A stretch of 39,798 bases of DNA, taken from contig DASZFP010000153.1 in assembly GCA_035939615.1 (NCBI GenBank), forward strand, positions 1-39,798. Reading direction: 5' to 3'. The position numbers and the translations under genes were made by a program. The notes beneath the pieces are model-generated. The model made no database searches. It was not told the origin of the DNA and was given only the letters and a program-made list of their open reading frames with translations. How positions within the stretch are numbered: position 1 is the first letter of the stretch; every line of letters starts with the position of its first letter. This DNA is from VBCK01 sp035939615 (lineage in GTDB: Bacteria > Pseudomonadota > Gammaproteobacteria > Burkholderiales > Burkholderiaceae_F). This document shows positions 14,666-23,048 of the stretch, one piece after another.

Positions 14666-15799
14666 ATGACCTTTGACGCCACGCGCCCCCAGAAATCGCC
14701 GTGCGCCGATCTGCAGCCCGACTTCGTGCAGATCATCGACGTGACGAAGAAGTTCGGCGACGCGCCCGCGGTGGACCACGTGAGCCTGTCGATCCGCAAG
14801 AAGGAGCTCTTCGCACTGCTGGGCAGCTCGGGGTGCGGCAAGTCCACGCTGTTGCGCCTGATGGCCGGCCTGGAAACGCCCGACTCGGGCCGCATCGTCG
14901 TCGATGGGCAGGACATCACGCGCCTGCCGCCCTATCAGCGGCCGGTGAACATGATGTTCCAGTCCTACGCCTTGTTTCCGCACATGACCGTCGAAGCCAA
15001 TGCCGCCTACGGCCTGAAGCGCGAAGGAGTGGCCAAGGCCGAAGTCCGGGAGCGCGTGGCGGCGGCGCTGGACCTGGTGCAGATGGGCAAGTACGCGCAG
15101 CGCAAGCCGCACCAGCTCTCGGGCGGGCAGCAGCAGCGCGTCGCGCTGGCTCGCAGCCTGGTCAAGCGCCCCAAGCTGCTGCTGCTGGACGAGCCGATGT
15201 CGGCTCTGGACAAGAAGATCCGCCAGCAGACCCAGTTCGAGCTCGGCAACATCCTGTACGCGGTCGGCGTGACCTGCGTGCTCGTCACGCACGATCAGGA
15301 AGAGGCGATGACGATGGCCGACCGGCTGGCGGTGATGAGCGACGGCCGCATCCTGCAGATGGGCACCCCGAACGAGGTGTACGAATCGCCCACCTGCCGT
15401 TTCGCGGCCGAGTTCATCGGATCGACCAACCTGTTCAAGGGCGTGGCGGCGGGCGACGCATCGGGCCTGTTCCATTGCGAAGACCTGGACGCGCCGCTGC
15501 AGGTGCACGACCCGGTCAACGCGCGGATGAACGGGCCGGCGCAGATTTCGCTGCGGCCCGAGCGCATCACGATGTCGCTGCAGCGGGCCGAGCAGGAATT
15601 CAACTGGGCGGTCGGCAAGGTCGAGCAGTACGCCTACATGGGCAGCTACACGCTGTACTACGTGCGCCTCGCCAGCGGCCGGCTGATGGCGGTGGACATG
15701 TCGCGCATGGCGGTGCGCGCGATGGAGCGGGCTCCGGACTACGGCGATACCGTCTACCTGAGCTGGGGTCCCGACACCCTGGTGGTGCTGGCAACATGA
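14666..15799 (+). CDS. potG: Polyamine-type ABC transporter ATP-binding protein (PotG/PotA-like)
   Basis: The ATPase has Walker A GSSGCGKST, Q-loop FQSYALFPHM, signature LSGGQQQR, Walker B LLLLDEP, and the switch His in LVTHDQEEAM. A C-terminal TOBE domain of about 120 residues follows (SLRPERITMS, VEQYAYMGSYTLYYV). The 377-residue length and the VTKKFGDAPAVDHVSLSIRKKELFALLG start are those of the putrescine/spermidine group. It powers uptake through the two permeases encoded directly downstream, with the binding protein at 21725-22822. The stop overlaps the next start (ATGA at 15796-15799). The exact ligand cannot be told from the ATPase; other small cations and amines are imported by relatives. 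Confidence 0.9.
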   Translation: MTFDATRPQKSPCADLQPDFVQIIDVTKKFGDAPAVDHVSLSIRKKELFALLGSSGCGKSTLLRLMAGLETPDSGRIVVDGQDITRLPPYQRPVNMMFQSYALFPHMTVEANAAYGLKREGVAKAEVRERVAAALDLVQMGKYAQRKPHQLSGGQQQRVALARSLVKRPKLLLLDEPMSALDKKIRQQTQFELGNILYAVGVTCVLVTHDQEEAMTMADRLAVMSDGRILQMGTPNEVYESPTCRFAAEFIGSTNLFKGVAAGDASGLFHCEDLDAPLQVHDPVNARMNGPAQISLRPERITMSLQRAEQEFNWAVGKVEQYAYMGSYTLYYVRLASGRLMAVDMSRMAVRAMERAPDYGDTVYLSWGPDTLVVLAT

Positions 15800-16710
15800 G
15801 CAGCGTTGCCGCCTCCCGCGTCGGGTCCTGGCTGCCGTCGGGCCGAACCCTGGTCATCGCCGCGCCGTTCGCCTTCCTGCTGGTCTTTTTCATGGTGCCG
15901 TTCGCCGCCGTGCTCAAGATCAGCTTTGCCGATCCCCAGATGTCCGTTCCCCCGTACACGCCCATCGCGGAGCTCAAGGACGGCTACCTGCACTTCACCT
16001 TGACCCTGGCTCATTACCGGGCGGTGCTGACCGATGCGCTGTACGTCGGCTCCTACCTGTACTCGATCGAGGTGGCGGCCCTGACCACGCTGATCTGCCT
16101 GCTGGTGGGCTACCCCGCCTGCTACCTGATCGCGCGTTCGGACCCCTCCCGGCGCAATCTGCTGATCATGGCGGTGATGCTGCCGTTCTGGACCAGCTAC
16201 CTGATCCGCGTGTACGCCTGGATCGGTCTTCTCAAGAATCAGGGCTTGATCAACCACTTCCTGCTGTGGACTCGTCTGATCGATCAGCCCCTGAAGCTCT
16301 ATCACAACAACTGCGGCCTGCTGATCGGCATGGTCTACAACTACCTGCCGTATCTGATGCTGCCGCTGTACGCCCACCTGGTGAAGATGGACGTCACGCT
16401 GCTGGAGGCGGCGCGCAACCTGGGGGCGAAGCCCTGGCAGGCGTTTTTCACGATCACGCTGCCGCTGTCGCGGCGCGCCATCATCGCCTCCTCGCTGCTG
16501 GTGTTCATCCCGGCGGTCGGCGAATACGTGATCCCGGAGATCCTGGGCGGATCCAACTCGCTGATGATCGGCCGCGTCATGTGGGACGACTTCTTCGTCA
16601 ACACGGACTGGCCGTCGGCATCGGCCGCCACGGCCGCCATGGTGGTGCTGTTGCTGCTGCCGATGGCCTGGTTCCAGCGCCTGCAAAGACGGGGGACGGC
16701 GCCGCGATGA
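15796..16710 (+). CDS. potH: Polyamine-type ABC transporter permease (PotH/PotB-like)
   Basis: The 304-residue inner-membrane protein has six hydrophobic spans, starting with LVIAAPFAFLLVFFMVPFAAVL. It carries the permease EAA loop LLEAARNLGAKPWQAFFTITLPLS, which contacts the ATPase. PAVGEYVIPEILGGSNSLMIG is highly typical of PotH/PotB. The start overlaps the potG-like stop and the end overlaps the next permease start, both as ATGA, so the three subunits are made in a fixed ratio. Only the segment from 15796 is real; the same frame is open upstream through potG but codes for nothing recognisable there. Confidence 0.9.
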   Translation: MSSVAASRVGSWLPSGRTLVIAAPFAFLLVFFMVPFAAVLKISFADPQMSVPPYTPIAELKDGYLHFTLTLAHYRAVLTDALYVGSYLYSIEVAALTTLICLLVGYPACYLIARSDPSRRNLLIMAVMLPFWTSYLIRVYAWIGLLKNQGLINHFLLWTRLIDQPLKLYHNNCGLLIGMVYNYLPYLMLPLYAHLVKMDVTLLEAARNLGAKPWQAFFTITLPLSRRAIIASSLLVFIPAVGEYVIPEILGGSNSLMIGRVMWDDFFVNTDWPSASAATAAMVVLLLLPMAWFQRLQRRGTAPR

Positions 16711-17546
16711 CCCGCACCCACCGAGTACTGGGTAATGGCTACCTCGCGCTCGTGTTCCTGTTCCTGTACGTGCCGACCGCGAGCGTCATCGTGTATTCGT
16801 TCAACGAATCGCAGCTGGTGACCGTCTGGACGGGCTTTTCGGCCAGGTGGTACGCCGCGCTCACCACCGACCCGGAGCTGATCTCGGCCGCGTGGACCAG
16901 CCTGGAAATCGCGCTGGCCACCGCCTTCTCGTCCGTGGTGGTCGGCACCTGGGCCGGATTCGTGCTCGCACGTTTCCGGAAGTTCCGTGGACAGACTCTT
17001 TTTACCGCGATGATCAACGCGCCGCTGGTCATCCCCGAGGTGATCCAGGGCATCTCGCTGCTGCTGCTGTTCGTGGCCCTGCAGCAGGCCATCGGCTGGC
17101 CCGCGCGGGGCCTGTTCACGATCTGGATCGGCCACACGATGCTGTGCGTGTCGTACGTGGCGATCACCGTGCAGTCGCGACTGGCCAGCATGGACGAGTC
17201 CCTGCACGAGGCCGCCCAGGTACTGGGGGCAACGCCGCTGCGGGTATTTTTCGACATCACGCTGCCGCTGATCTCGCAGGCGCTGATATCCGGGTGGCTG
17301 CTGTCGTTCACGATCTCGCTCGACGACGTGCTGATGACGGCGTTCCTGTCCGGGCCCGACTCCACGCTGCTGCCGATGGTGGTGTTCTCGCGCGTGCGGC
17401 TGGGCCTGAACCCCGAGATCAACGCGCTGGGCACGCTGTTCATCGTTGCGGTGACCGTCGGCGTTGTCGTCAACAACCACCTGATGCTGAAGCGGCAACG
17501 GCGCCGCGACCAAGAGATGGCCCTGGCGTTAAGGAGCGCACCATGA
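16707..17546 (+). CDS. potI: Polyamine-type ABC transporter permease (PotI/PotC-like)
   Basis: This 279-residue membrane protein is the second permease. It begins with a span LALVFLFLYVPTASVIVYSFN, has NAPLVIPEVIQGISLLLLF typical of PotI/PotC, and carries the EAA loop LHEAAQVLGATPLRVFFDITLPLI. It ends with SFTISLDDVLMTAFLSGP, also characteristic of this group. With the PotH-like protein it forms the channel in the inner membrane. The start codon overlaps the previous stop and its own stop overlaps the aminotransferase start, both ATGA. Confidence 0.9.
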   Translation: MTRTHRVLGNGYLALVFLFLYVPTASVIVYSFNESQLVTVWTGFSARWYAALTTDPELISAAWTSLEIALATAFSSVVVGTWAGFVLARFRKFRGQTLFTAMINAPLVIPEVIQGISLLLLFVALQQAIGWPARGLFTIWIGHTMLCVSYVAITVQSRLASMDESLHEAAQVLGATPLRVFFDITLPLISQALISGWLLSFTISLDDVLMTAFLSGPDSTLLPMVVFSRVRLGLNPEINALGTLFIVAVTVGVVVNNHLMLKRQRRRDQEMALALRSAP

Positions 17547-18958
17547 ATCCGCCGCAGGATTTCAGCCGCATCCGGCATGACGACAACACGAGCTGGTTTC
17601 ACCCGTGGGAATATCTGCCGGACAAGGGCCGCGCCAACCGCACCATCGTGAGCCACGCCGAGGGCATCTATGTCTACGACGAGCACGGCCACAAGCTGAT
17701 CGACGGTCCCGGCGGCATGTGGTGCGTTCAGATCGGTTACAAACGCCGGGAAATGGCCGACGCGATTACCGAGCAGATCATGCGGGTGCCGTACATGAAC
17801 CCGTTCTCGCTGACCAGCGCGCCGCCGGCGCAACTGGCCGCGCGCCTGGCGGCGATGGCACCCGGCGATCTGAAGCACGTGTTCTTCACGACCGACGGCT
17901 CGAGCAGCGTCGATGCGGCGCTGCGCTTCGTGCAGTTCTACAACAATTTCAAAGGCCGCCCCGCCAAGAAGCACATCGTCTCGCGCGCCAACGCCTACCA
18001 CGGCGGCACCCACCTGTGCGCGCTGGTCAGCGGCAAGTACCGCGGCGACCAGTGCTGGTTCGACCTCGCCTGGCCGTATGCGCACTTTCTGCCCCACGTC
18101 AATCCGGCGCGCCGTCCGGCGGGCATGAGCGTTGAGGCCTTCTGCGATGAGAAGGTCAACGATCTGGAGGCCAAGATCCTCGAGCTCGGGCCCGAGCGGG
18201 TGGCCGCCTTCATCGCCGAGCCGATCCAGGCCTCGGGCGGCGTGATCGTGCCGCCCGAGGGTTACCTGCGTCGCTGCTGGGAGCTGTGCCGCCGGTACGA
18301 CGTGATCTTCATTGCGGACGAGATCGTGACCGCCTTCGGCCGCCTGGGGCACTGGTTCGCCTCGAAGGAGGTATTCGGGATCGAACCGGACATCATCACG
18401 TGCGCCAAGGGCTTGACCTCGGGATATGTTCCGCTGGGCGCCTGGCTGGTGTCCGACCGCCTGTTTGGCGAGGTGGCGGGCGACAATTCACGCGGGTCGT
18501 CGTTCTCCTGCGGCTTTACCTACTCGGGCCATCCGGTCAGCTGCGCGGCGGCTCTGAAGAACATCGAGATCATCGAGCGCGAAGGCATCCTGGCGCACGT
18601 GCGCGAGGTGACGGCGCACTTCCAGCGCAGGCTGAACGATCTGCGCGATATTCCGCTGGTGTTCGATACGCGCGGCATGGGACTGGTCGGTTGCGTCGAG
18701 TGCACCGTGGCGCATGCGCACGGCTCGGACCTGGACGAACAGCGCGTGCTCGAGCTGGATGTGGATCTGGGCGCCCGCATCGACCGTCACTGCCACGAAC
18801 TCGGCCTGATGGTGCGGCCGCTGATCAATCAGTGCGTGTTCTCCCCGCCCCTGATCATCACGCGCGATGAGATCGACCGGATGTTCGACATGCTGCGCGA
18901 GGCGATCTTGCGAACGATGCACGATGTCGAGCGCGAGCTCGGAATCGACGTCGCCTAG
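17543..18958 (+). CDS. Class III (omega) aminotransferase, putative amine:pyruvate type
   Basis: The 471-residue PLP enzyme has WHPW-like FHPWEYL near the start, FIADEIVTAFGRLGHWF with the PLP-ring Asp (D259), and ITCAKGLTSGYVPLGA with the Schiff-base Lys (K289). AAFIAEPIQASGG and the C-terminal GLMVRPLINQCVFSPPLIIT are typical of omega-amino acid and putrescine:pyruvate aminotransferases (SpuC type). The phosphate-binding loop is TTDGSSSVDAA instead of the usual NSGSEANDTA, so it belongs to a distinct subgroup. It should turn a terminal amine into an aldehyde with pyruvate or oxoglutarate as acceptor. AAGGAG lies 6 nt before the ATG, which overlaps the permease stop. Its position directly behind the transporter strongly suggests that it acts on the imported amine. 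Confidence 0.88.
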   Translation: MNPPQDFSRIRHDDNTSWFHPWEYLPDKGRANRTIVSHAEGIYVYDEHGHKLIDGPGGMWCVQIGYKRREMADAITEQIMRVPYMNPFSLTSAPPAQLAARLAAMAPGDLKHVFFTTDGSSSVDAALRFVQFYNNFKGRPAKKHIVSRANAYHGGTHLCALVSGKYRGDQCWFDLAWPYAHFLPHVNPARRPAGMSVEAFCDEKVNDLEAKILELGPERVAAFIAEPIQASGGVIVPPEGYLRRCWELCRRYDVIFIADEIVTAFGRLGHWFASKEVFGIEPDIITCAKGLTSGYVPLGAWLVSDRLFGEVAGDNSRGSSFSCGFTYSGHPVSCAAALKNIEIIEREGILAHVREVTAHFQRRLNDLRDIPLVFDTRGMGLVGCVECTVAHAHGSDLDEQRVLELDVDLGARIDRHCHELGLMVRPLINQCVFSPPLIITRDEIDRMFDMLREAILRTMHDVERELGIDVA

Positions 18959-18976
18959 GGCGAAGGAATCGCGTCG

Positions 18977-21052
18977 ATGGATCTGGACCGGGTGACGCGG
19001 CTGAACCGTCTGCTCAATCCAGCCAGCGTCGCCGTGGCCGGCGGCGACGTCGCCGCCGAAGTGATACGCCAGTGCCGCAGCATCGGCTTTGCCGGCCCCA
19101 TCTGGGCCATCCATCCGCACCGTACGCACATCGAAGGGATCGCGACGGTGCCGAGCGTCGAAGCCCTGCCCGCGGCGCCGGACGCCACCTTCATCGCAGT
19201 TCCGCGCGAGCAGACGATCGAGATCGTCGCCGCGCTGGCGCGCCGCGGCGCGGCCGGGGCGGTGTGCTACGCGTCGGGTTTCGCCGAAGTCGGCGGCGAG
19301 GGGGTCGAGCTGCAACGGCGGCTGGTTGCAGCCGCCGGCGGCATGGCGCTGCTCGGACCCAACTGCTACGGCGCCATCAATTACCTGGACGGCTGCGCGC
19401 TGTGGCCCGACCACCAGGGCGGCGAGCGCGTCGAGCGGGGCGTGGCGATCGTCACGCAGAGCGGCAATGTCGCGCTGAACCTGACGATGCAGCGCCACCA
19501 CCTGCCGATCGCCTACGTGATTGCGGTCGGCAACAAGGCGGTGTCCGACATCCACGACTGCATCGCGGCGCTGCTGAACGATGACCGCGTCACCGCGATC
19601 GGCCTGCACCTGGAGGGGCTGAGCGACGTGGCGGCGTTTTCCCAGGTGGCCCGCGCCGCGCTCGCCAAGGCCGTCCCGATCGTCGTATTGAAGGCCGGCT
19701 CGTCCGATTTGGGCGCGCAACTGGCGGCCAGCCATACGCGGTCCCTGGCCGGGCCCGACGTGCTGTACGCGGCCCTGTTCAGCCGGCTCGGGATCGCGCG
19801 CGTGAGCGACCTGGGCGAGTTCCTCGAAACGCTCAAGTTGCTCCACGTGTGCGGGCCGCTGCGCGGAGCCCGCGTGGGGTCGCTGAGCTGCTCGGGGGGC
19901 GACGCTTCGCTGATGGCCGACATCGGTCAGAGCTGCGGGTTGGAATTCCCGAAGCCCGATGCCGCCGTGGCCGCCTCGCTGGCAACAACGCTGGGGCCCT
20001 TGGTTCCGATCAACAACCCGCTCGATTACCAGACCTACATCTGGGGCGACGGGGCCGCCTTGACCGCCTGCTTTGCTTCGATGATGCGGGCCGACATCGA
20101 CGCGTGCCTGCTGGTGCTGGATTTTCCGCGAACCGGCGAGGCGACGGTGGACGGATGGGAGCAGGTCCTCAGCGCGTTCATCGCCGCGCACCGGCAGCTC
20201 CCGGCGCCCGCCATCGTGGTCAGTTCGATGCCCGAGCTGATGCCCGCGCACGAGGCGGCACGGCTGCAGGCGGCCGGCATCGCGCCGATGCAAGGACTGC
20301 GCGAGGCCGCCGTGGCCATCGCCGCCGCTGCCTTCATCGCGACCCGTCGCCGCGCTTTGGACGAGATCGAGGACGTGCCCCGGCCGATCCCGCTGCGTAG
20401 CGGGGACGAAGTCACGCTCGATGAAATCGCGGCCAAGACGGCGCTGGCAGCGTTCGGTTTGCGGATCCCGCGCGGGCTACCAGCACGCGATGCGGACGAG
20501 GCCGCGGCGGCGGCCGAAGCGGTCGGGTACCCGGTCGTGATCAAGGCAGTTTCCGGACAGTTGGCGCACAAGACCGAGCTGGGCGCCGTGAAACTGAACC
20601 TGGCCAACGCCGATCAGGTCCAGGCGGCCGTTTCGGACTTAAGCCCGCGCTTCGAGCACTTTCTGGTCGAGAAAATGGTGACCGGGGGCCTGGCCGAGTT
20701 GATCGTGGGCGTTACGCGCGACCCGCTGTTCGGCCAGTCGTTGACGGTTGGCGCGGGCGGGATACTGGTCGAATTGCTGGCCGATTCGGCCACGCTGCTG
20801 CTGCCGGCCACGCACGGCCAGATCGAGCGGGCCTTGCGGGGCCTGCGCTGCTTTGCGCTGCTGGATGGCCATCGCGGCAGACCGCGGGCCGACATCGAGC
20901 GCGTCGTTGACGCGATCGCAACGATCGCGTCGTTCGCTCAGGCCAACGCCGATCTGCTGCTGGAGCTGGACGTGAACCCGCTGATCGCTTGCGAGCGCGA
21001 GGCAGTGGCGGTCGATGCGCTGGTGCGGATCGTGGGGCGCGGGCCAGCCTGA
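18977..21052 (+). CDS. ADP-forming acyl-CoA ligase (acetate-CoA ligase family, fused subunits)
   Basis: The 691-residue protein joins both parts of the nucleoside-diphosphate-forming acyl-CoA synthetases. The CoA-binding and ligase domains contain LLGPNCYGAINY, TQSGNVALNL, VGNKAVSDIHDCI, and the phosphohistidine candidate H253 in ASHTRSLAG. The C-terminal ATP-grasp domain contains GYPVVIKAVSGQLAHKTELGAV, VEKMVTGGLAELIVGV and GAGGILVELLADSATLLLP. Such enzymes make an acyl-CoA from a carboxylate, CoA and ATP with release of ADP and phosphate. It starts 18 bp after the aminotransferase stop and ends the operon. I infer that it activates the carboxylic acid formed from the transaminated substrate, feeding the acyl-CoA dehydrogenase. 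No aldehyde dehydrogenase is encoded nearby. Confidence 0.86.
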   Translation: MDLDRVTRLNRLLNPASVAVAGGDVAAEVIRQCRSIGFAGPIWAIHPHRTHIEGIATVPSVEALPAAPDATFIAVPREQTIEIVAALARRGAAGAVCYASGFAEVGGEGVELQRRLVAAAGGMALLGPNCYGAINYLDGCALWPDHQGGERVERGVAIVTQSGNVALNLTMQRHHLPIAYVIAVGNKAVSDIHDCIAALLNDDRVTAIGLHLEGLSDVAAFSQVARAALAKAVPIVVLKAGSSDLGAQLAASHTRSLAGPDVLYAALFSRLGIARVSDLGEFLETLKLLHVCGPLRGARVGSLSCSGGDASLMADIGQSCGLEFPKPDAAVAASLATTLGPLVPINNPLDYQTYIWGDGAALTACFASMMRADIDACLLVLDFPRTGEATVDGWEQVLSAFIAAHRQLPAPAIVVSSMPELMPAHEAARLQAAGIAPMQGLREAAVAIAAAAFIATRRRALDEIEDVPRPIPLRSGDEVTLDEIAAKTALAAFGLRIPRGLPARDADEAAAAAEAVGYPVVIKAVSGQLAHKTELGAVKLNLANADQVQAAVSDLSPRFEHFLVEKMVTGGLAELIVGVTRDPLFGQSLTVGAGGILVELLADSATLLLPATHGQIERALRGLRCFALLDGHRGRPRADIERVVDAIATIASFAQANADLLLELDVNPLIACEREAVAVDALVRIVGRGPA

Positions 21053-21072
21053 GGCGCGCCGGCCGCTCAGGC
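21047..21072. terminator. Hairpin between convergent CoA ligase and tetR genes
   Basis: GCCTGAG and CTCAGGC form a perfect 7-bp stem around a 12-base GC-rich loop, and the stop codons of both convergent genes lie inside the arms. There is no T-run on either side, so it may slow transcription or be a weak bidirectional terminator. Confidence 0.35.
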
Positions 21073-21705
21073 AAATGTCTTCGTCACCAGATCCAGGCAG
21101 GCGGCAACGGCTTCTTCCGCGGTGAAGCCCTTCGGGTCCAGGCACCACTCGAGCCACAGACCGTCCATCAGCGCGATCAGCGTAATCGAAGCGCGGCGCG
21201 AATCGATCGGCCTGCCCCGCTTTGCCGCGATCTCGTCGAAGATCTTCCGATAGGCCTCGCGGTCCTGCCGGTACAGCTCGCGGTTGAGCTTCTTCAAAGT
21301 CGGCGATTTCCCGATCGCGCTCCAGAAACCGACCCAGATGCCCAGGTATTCCTGCTTGAACAGGGCGGGGCCGAAACTGACCCGGATCATGGCTCGCAGC
21401 TTGTCTTCCGGATCGCGATGGGCATCCATCACCGTATCGCGGGTCTGAAAGACCCATTCGTCGCACAACTCCTTGTACGACTGCCGGATCAACTCTTCCT
21501 TCGTGTCGAAATGGTGGTTGATCAATCCACGCGAGACCTGGGCCTCGGCACAGATCCGGCCGATCGTCGTACCGGCGTATCCATACTTGGCGATCGACCG
21601 CATCGTGGCCTGAATAAGCGACTTGCGGCGAACGTCGGGCGACTCCCGGTTGTGGCGTTCGCGCACGGGTTTGCGGTCTTTGCCGGGGCCATCCGGAGTA
21701 CTCAT
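21067..21705 (-). CDS. TetR-family transcriptional regulator (BetI-like)
   Basis: The N-terminal helix-turn-helix reads RRKSLIQATMRSIAKYGYAGTT, then IGRICAEAQVSRGLINHHF, then DTKEELIRQSYKEL, the standard TetR layout. The rest (GFWSAIGKSPTLKKLNRELYRQDR, then ITLIALMDGLWLEWCLDPKGF near the end) resembles BetI, the choline/betaine repressor, and related regulators of amine catabolism. It probably releases DNA when it binds a cluster metabolite. I start at the ATG at 21705, preceded by AGGGCAGGA; a TTG at 21723 is less likely. It lies directly behind the potF-like gene on the same strand, with 19 bp between them, so it is probably autoregulated through the operator at 22882. The other arms of the cluster carry similar elements. 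Confidence 0.88.
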   Translation of the reverse strand: MSTPDGPGKDRKPVRERHNRESPDVRRKSLIQATMRSIAKYGYAGTTIGRICAEAQVSRGLINHHFDTKEELIRQSYKELCDEWVFQTRDTVMDAHRDPEDKLRAMIRVSFGPALFKQEYLGIWVGFWSAIGKSPTLKKLNRELYRQDREAYRKIFDEIAAKRGRPIDSRRASITLIALMDGLWLEWCLDPKGFTAEEAVAACLDLVTKTFA

Positions 21706-21724
21706 GGTCCTGCCCTGTCGCAAG

Positions 21725-22822
21725 CTAATGGCCCGCTTTGAAATCGAGCCACAACTTCGTGATCATGCGCATGATGTCCGGGTCGATCGGCGCAAAAGTG
21801 AAATAGTCCTTCATGGCCTCGGCCGGCGGAAAGATCGTCGGGTCGGACGCCAGCTCCGGCCGGACCAGGCTCTTCGAGGCAGGCACCGCCGTCGGATAAG
21901 TGATCGCGTTCGTGATGCCCGCCGCGACCTGCACGTCGATCATGTGATTGATCCATTTGTACGCGTTGTCCTTGTTGGCAGCGTCCCTGGGGATGCCCAT
22001 CAGCGTGAACCACAGTCCGGTCTGTCCTTTGGGCGCAACATAGCGGATATCGAAATCCAGGCGGGCCTGCCGGACCCGATGCCGGATGATGCCGGCGTCG
22101 CCCGACCAGCCCATGGCGATGCACACGTCGCCGCCGGCCACGTCGTTCAGGTAGGCGGAGTTGAACTGATCGACATAGGGGCGGATCTTGCGCAGCACCT
22201 GGTAGGCATCGCGATAGTCCGACGCGCTGTTGCTGTTCGGATTGCGCCCCATGTAGGCGAGCACGACGGGAAACACATCGCTCGCCTGATCCACCATCGA
22301 CACGCCGCAGCGGTGCAGCTTGGCCACCACCTCCGGCTTGAACAGCAGATCCCAGCTGTCCAGGCGCGCATCCTTTCCCAGCACCCCGTAGGCCAGGGTG
22401 GCGTTCACCACCATCCCGTCGGTACCCCACACGTAGGGAACGCTGAAGCGATTGCCCGGATCCTGAACCGCGACCTTCTTCATCACCGCCGGATCCAGGT
22501 TGACGCGGTTCGGAATCTTTGACCAGTCCAGCTCCTGGTAGACGCCGGCTTCGATCTGGCGGGCGATGTAGGTCGACGACGGGTAGACGACATCGTAGCC
22601 CGAGTGGCCGCTGAGCAGCTTGGCCTGCAACGTGTCGTCCGAATCAAGTATCCCGTACGTGATCCTAAGGTCTTCGGACTTCGCGAATTCGGCCACCGCG
22701 GCCGGGCCGGCGAAGTAGTCGGACCAGATCAGGACGTTCAGATCGCCGCGAGCCAGTGCCGGATCGGCCGCCAGCGCGAGCGCGGCGGCCCAGACGAGCG
22801 CCGCCATCGATGGGTGACTCAT
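21725..22822 (-). CDS. potF: Polyamine-type periplasmic binding protein (PotF/PotD-like)
   Basis: The 365-residue protein has a signal peptide (MSHPSMAALVWAAALALAADPALA). Then follow LNVLIWSDYFAGPAAVAEFA, YDVVYPSSTYIARQIEAGVY, VPYVWGTDGMVVNA, LDSWDLLFKPEVV and MGWSGDAG, the set seen in PotF, SpuD and PotD. It delivers the ligand to the PotGHI-type transporter. The W-S-D-Y and W-S-G-D segments, which line the polyamine pocket in relatives, are kept, so a diamine or similar cation is plausible. The chosen ATG gives a proper signal peptide; the frame is open back to 23029 but crosses the promoter. No strong Shine-Dalgarno is visible. It is transcribed away from the TonB receptor and followed by tetR. 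Confidence 0.88.
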   Translation of the reverse strand: MSHPSMAALVWAAALALAADPALARGDLNVLIWSDYFAGPAAVAEFAKSEDLRITYGILDSDDTLQAKLLSGHSGYDVVYPSSTYIARQIEAGVYQELDWSKIPNRVNLDPAVMKKVAVQDPGNRFSVPYVWGTDGMVVNATLAYGVLGKDARLDSWDLLFKPEVVAKLHRCGVSMVDQASDVFPVVLAYMGRNPNSNSASDYRDAYQVLRKIRPYVDQFNSAYLNDVAGGDVCIAMGWSGDAGIIRHRVRQARLDFDIRYVAPKGQTGLWFTLMGIPRDAANKDNAYKWINHMIDVQVAAGITNAITYPTAVPASKSLVRPELASDPTIFPPAEAMKDYFTFAPIDPDIMRMITKLWLDFKAGH

Positions 22823-22871
22823 CTTGTCGTCGATCCGGTCTCGCGGGGGCGCCCGGTCGGGCCAGACGGCA

Positions 22872-22900
22872 ACTATATTATTAAACAAGCATTCAATCAA
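22872..22900 (-). promoter_or_regulatory. Promoter of the potF-like/tetR operon with operator B in the spacer
   Basis: On the minus strand TTGATT (plus 22895-22900) and TATAGT (plus 22872-22877) are exactly 17 bases apart, about 50 bases before the potF-like ATG. The spacer and -35 hold the element TAAACAAGCATTCAATCA (plus strand 22882-22899), which is similar to the elements at 13270 and 22984. A TetR protein bound here would block RNA polymerase. The promoter is read directly; the binding is inference. Confidence 0.6.
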
Positions 22901-22983
22901 CGCCTGGTCTGAGGCCGGTTCGACGGTCGCGCGCCCGCAGTGACGCCCGCTACTTGTCAGCCCCGTAAAAAGCGCGGAGAATT

Positions 22984-23005
22984 TAAACATACGTTCATTC
23001 AATAA
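22984..23005 (+). promoter_or_regulatory. Putative TetR operator C before the TonB receptor gene
   Basis: TAAACATACGTTCATTCAAT, followed by AA, starts like operator B (TAAAC, then TTCA) and is an imperfect palindrome around ACGT. It lies 43 bases before the receptor ATG at 23049, a place where a repressor would act. It is about 85 bases from operator B, in the same divergent region. Confidence 0.5.
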
Positions 23006-23048
23006 CGAAGTGCGTCGGGCGGGCGGCACCGCATCAGGGGAGGGATCG

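Noticed and set aside
14701..15795. Long open frame through the potG-like gene in another frame
   Set aside because: It is only the upstream extension of the permease frame; family similarity begins at the ATG at 15796.
16739..18352. A 537-codon minus-strand frame across potI-like and aminotransferase genes
   Set aside because: It is antisense to two well-supported genes and shows no domain.
18488..20293. A 601-codon minus-strand frame rich in His, Arg and Gln
   Set aside because: It is antisense to the aminotransferase and CoA ligase genes; the composition is that of a shadow frame in GC-rich DNA.
22823..23029. Longer potF-like protein starting at 23029
   Set aside because: The extra part crosses the promoter and operators; the ATG at 22822 gives a normal signal peptide.
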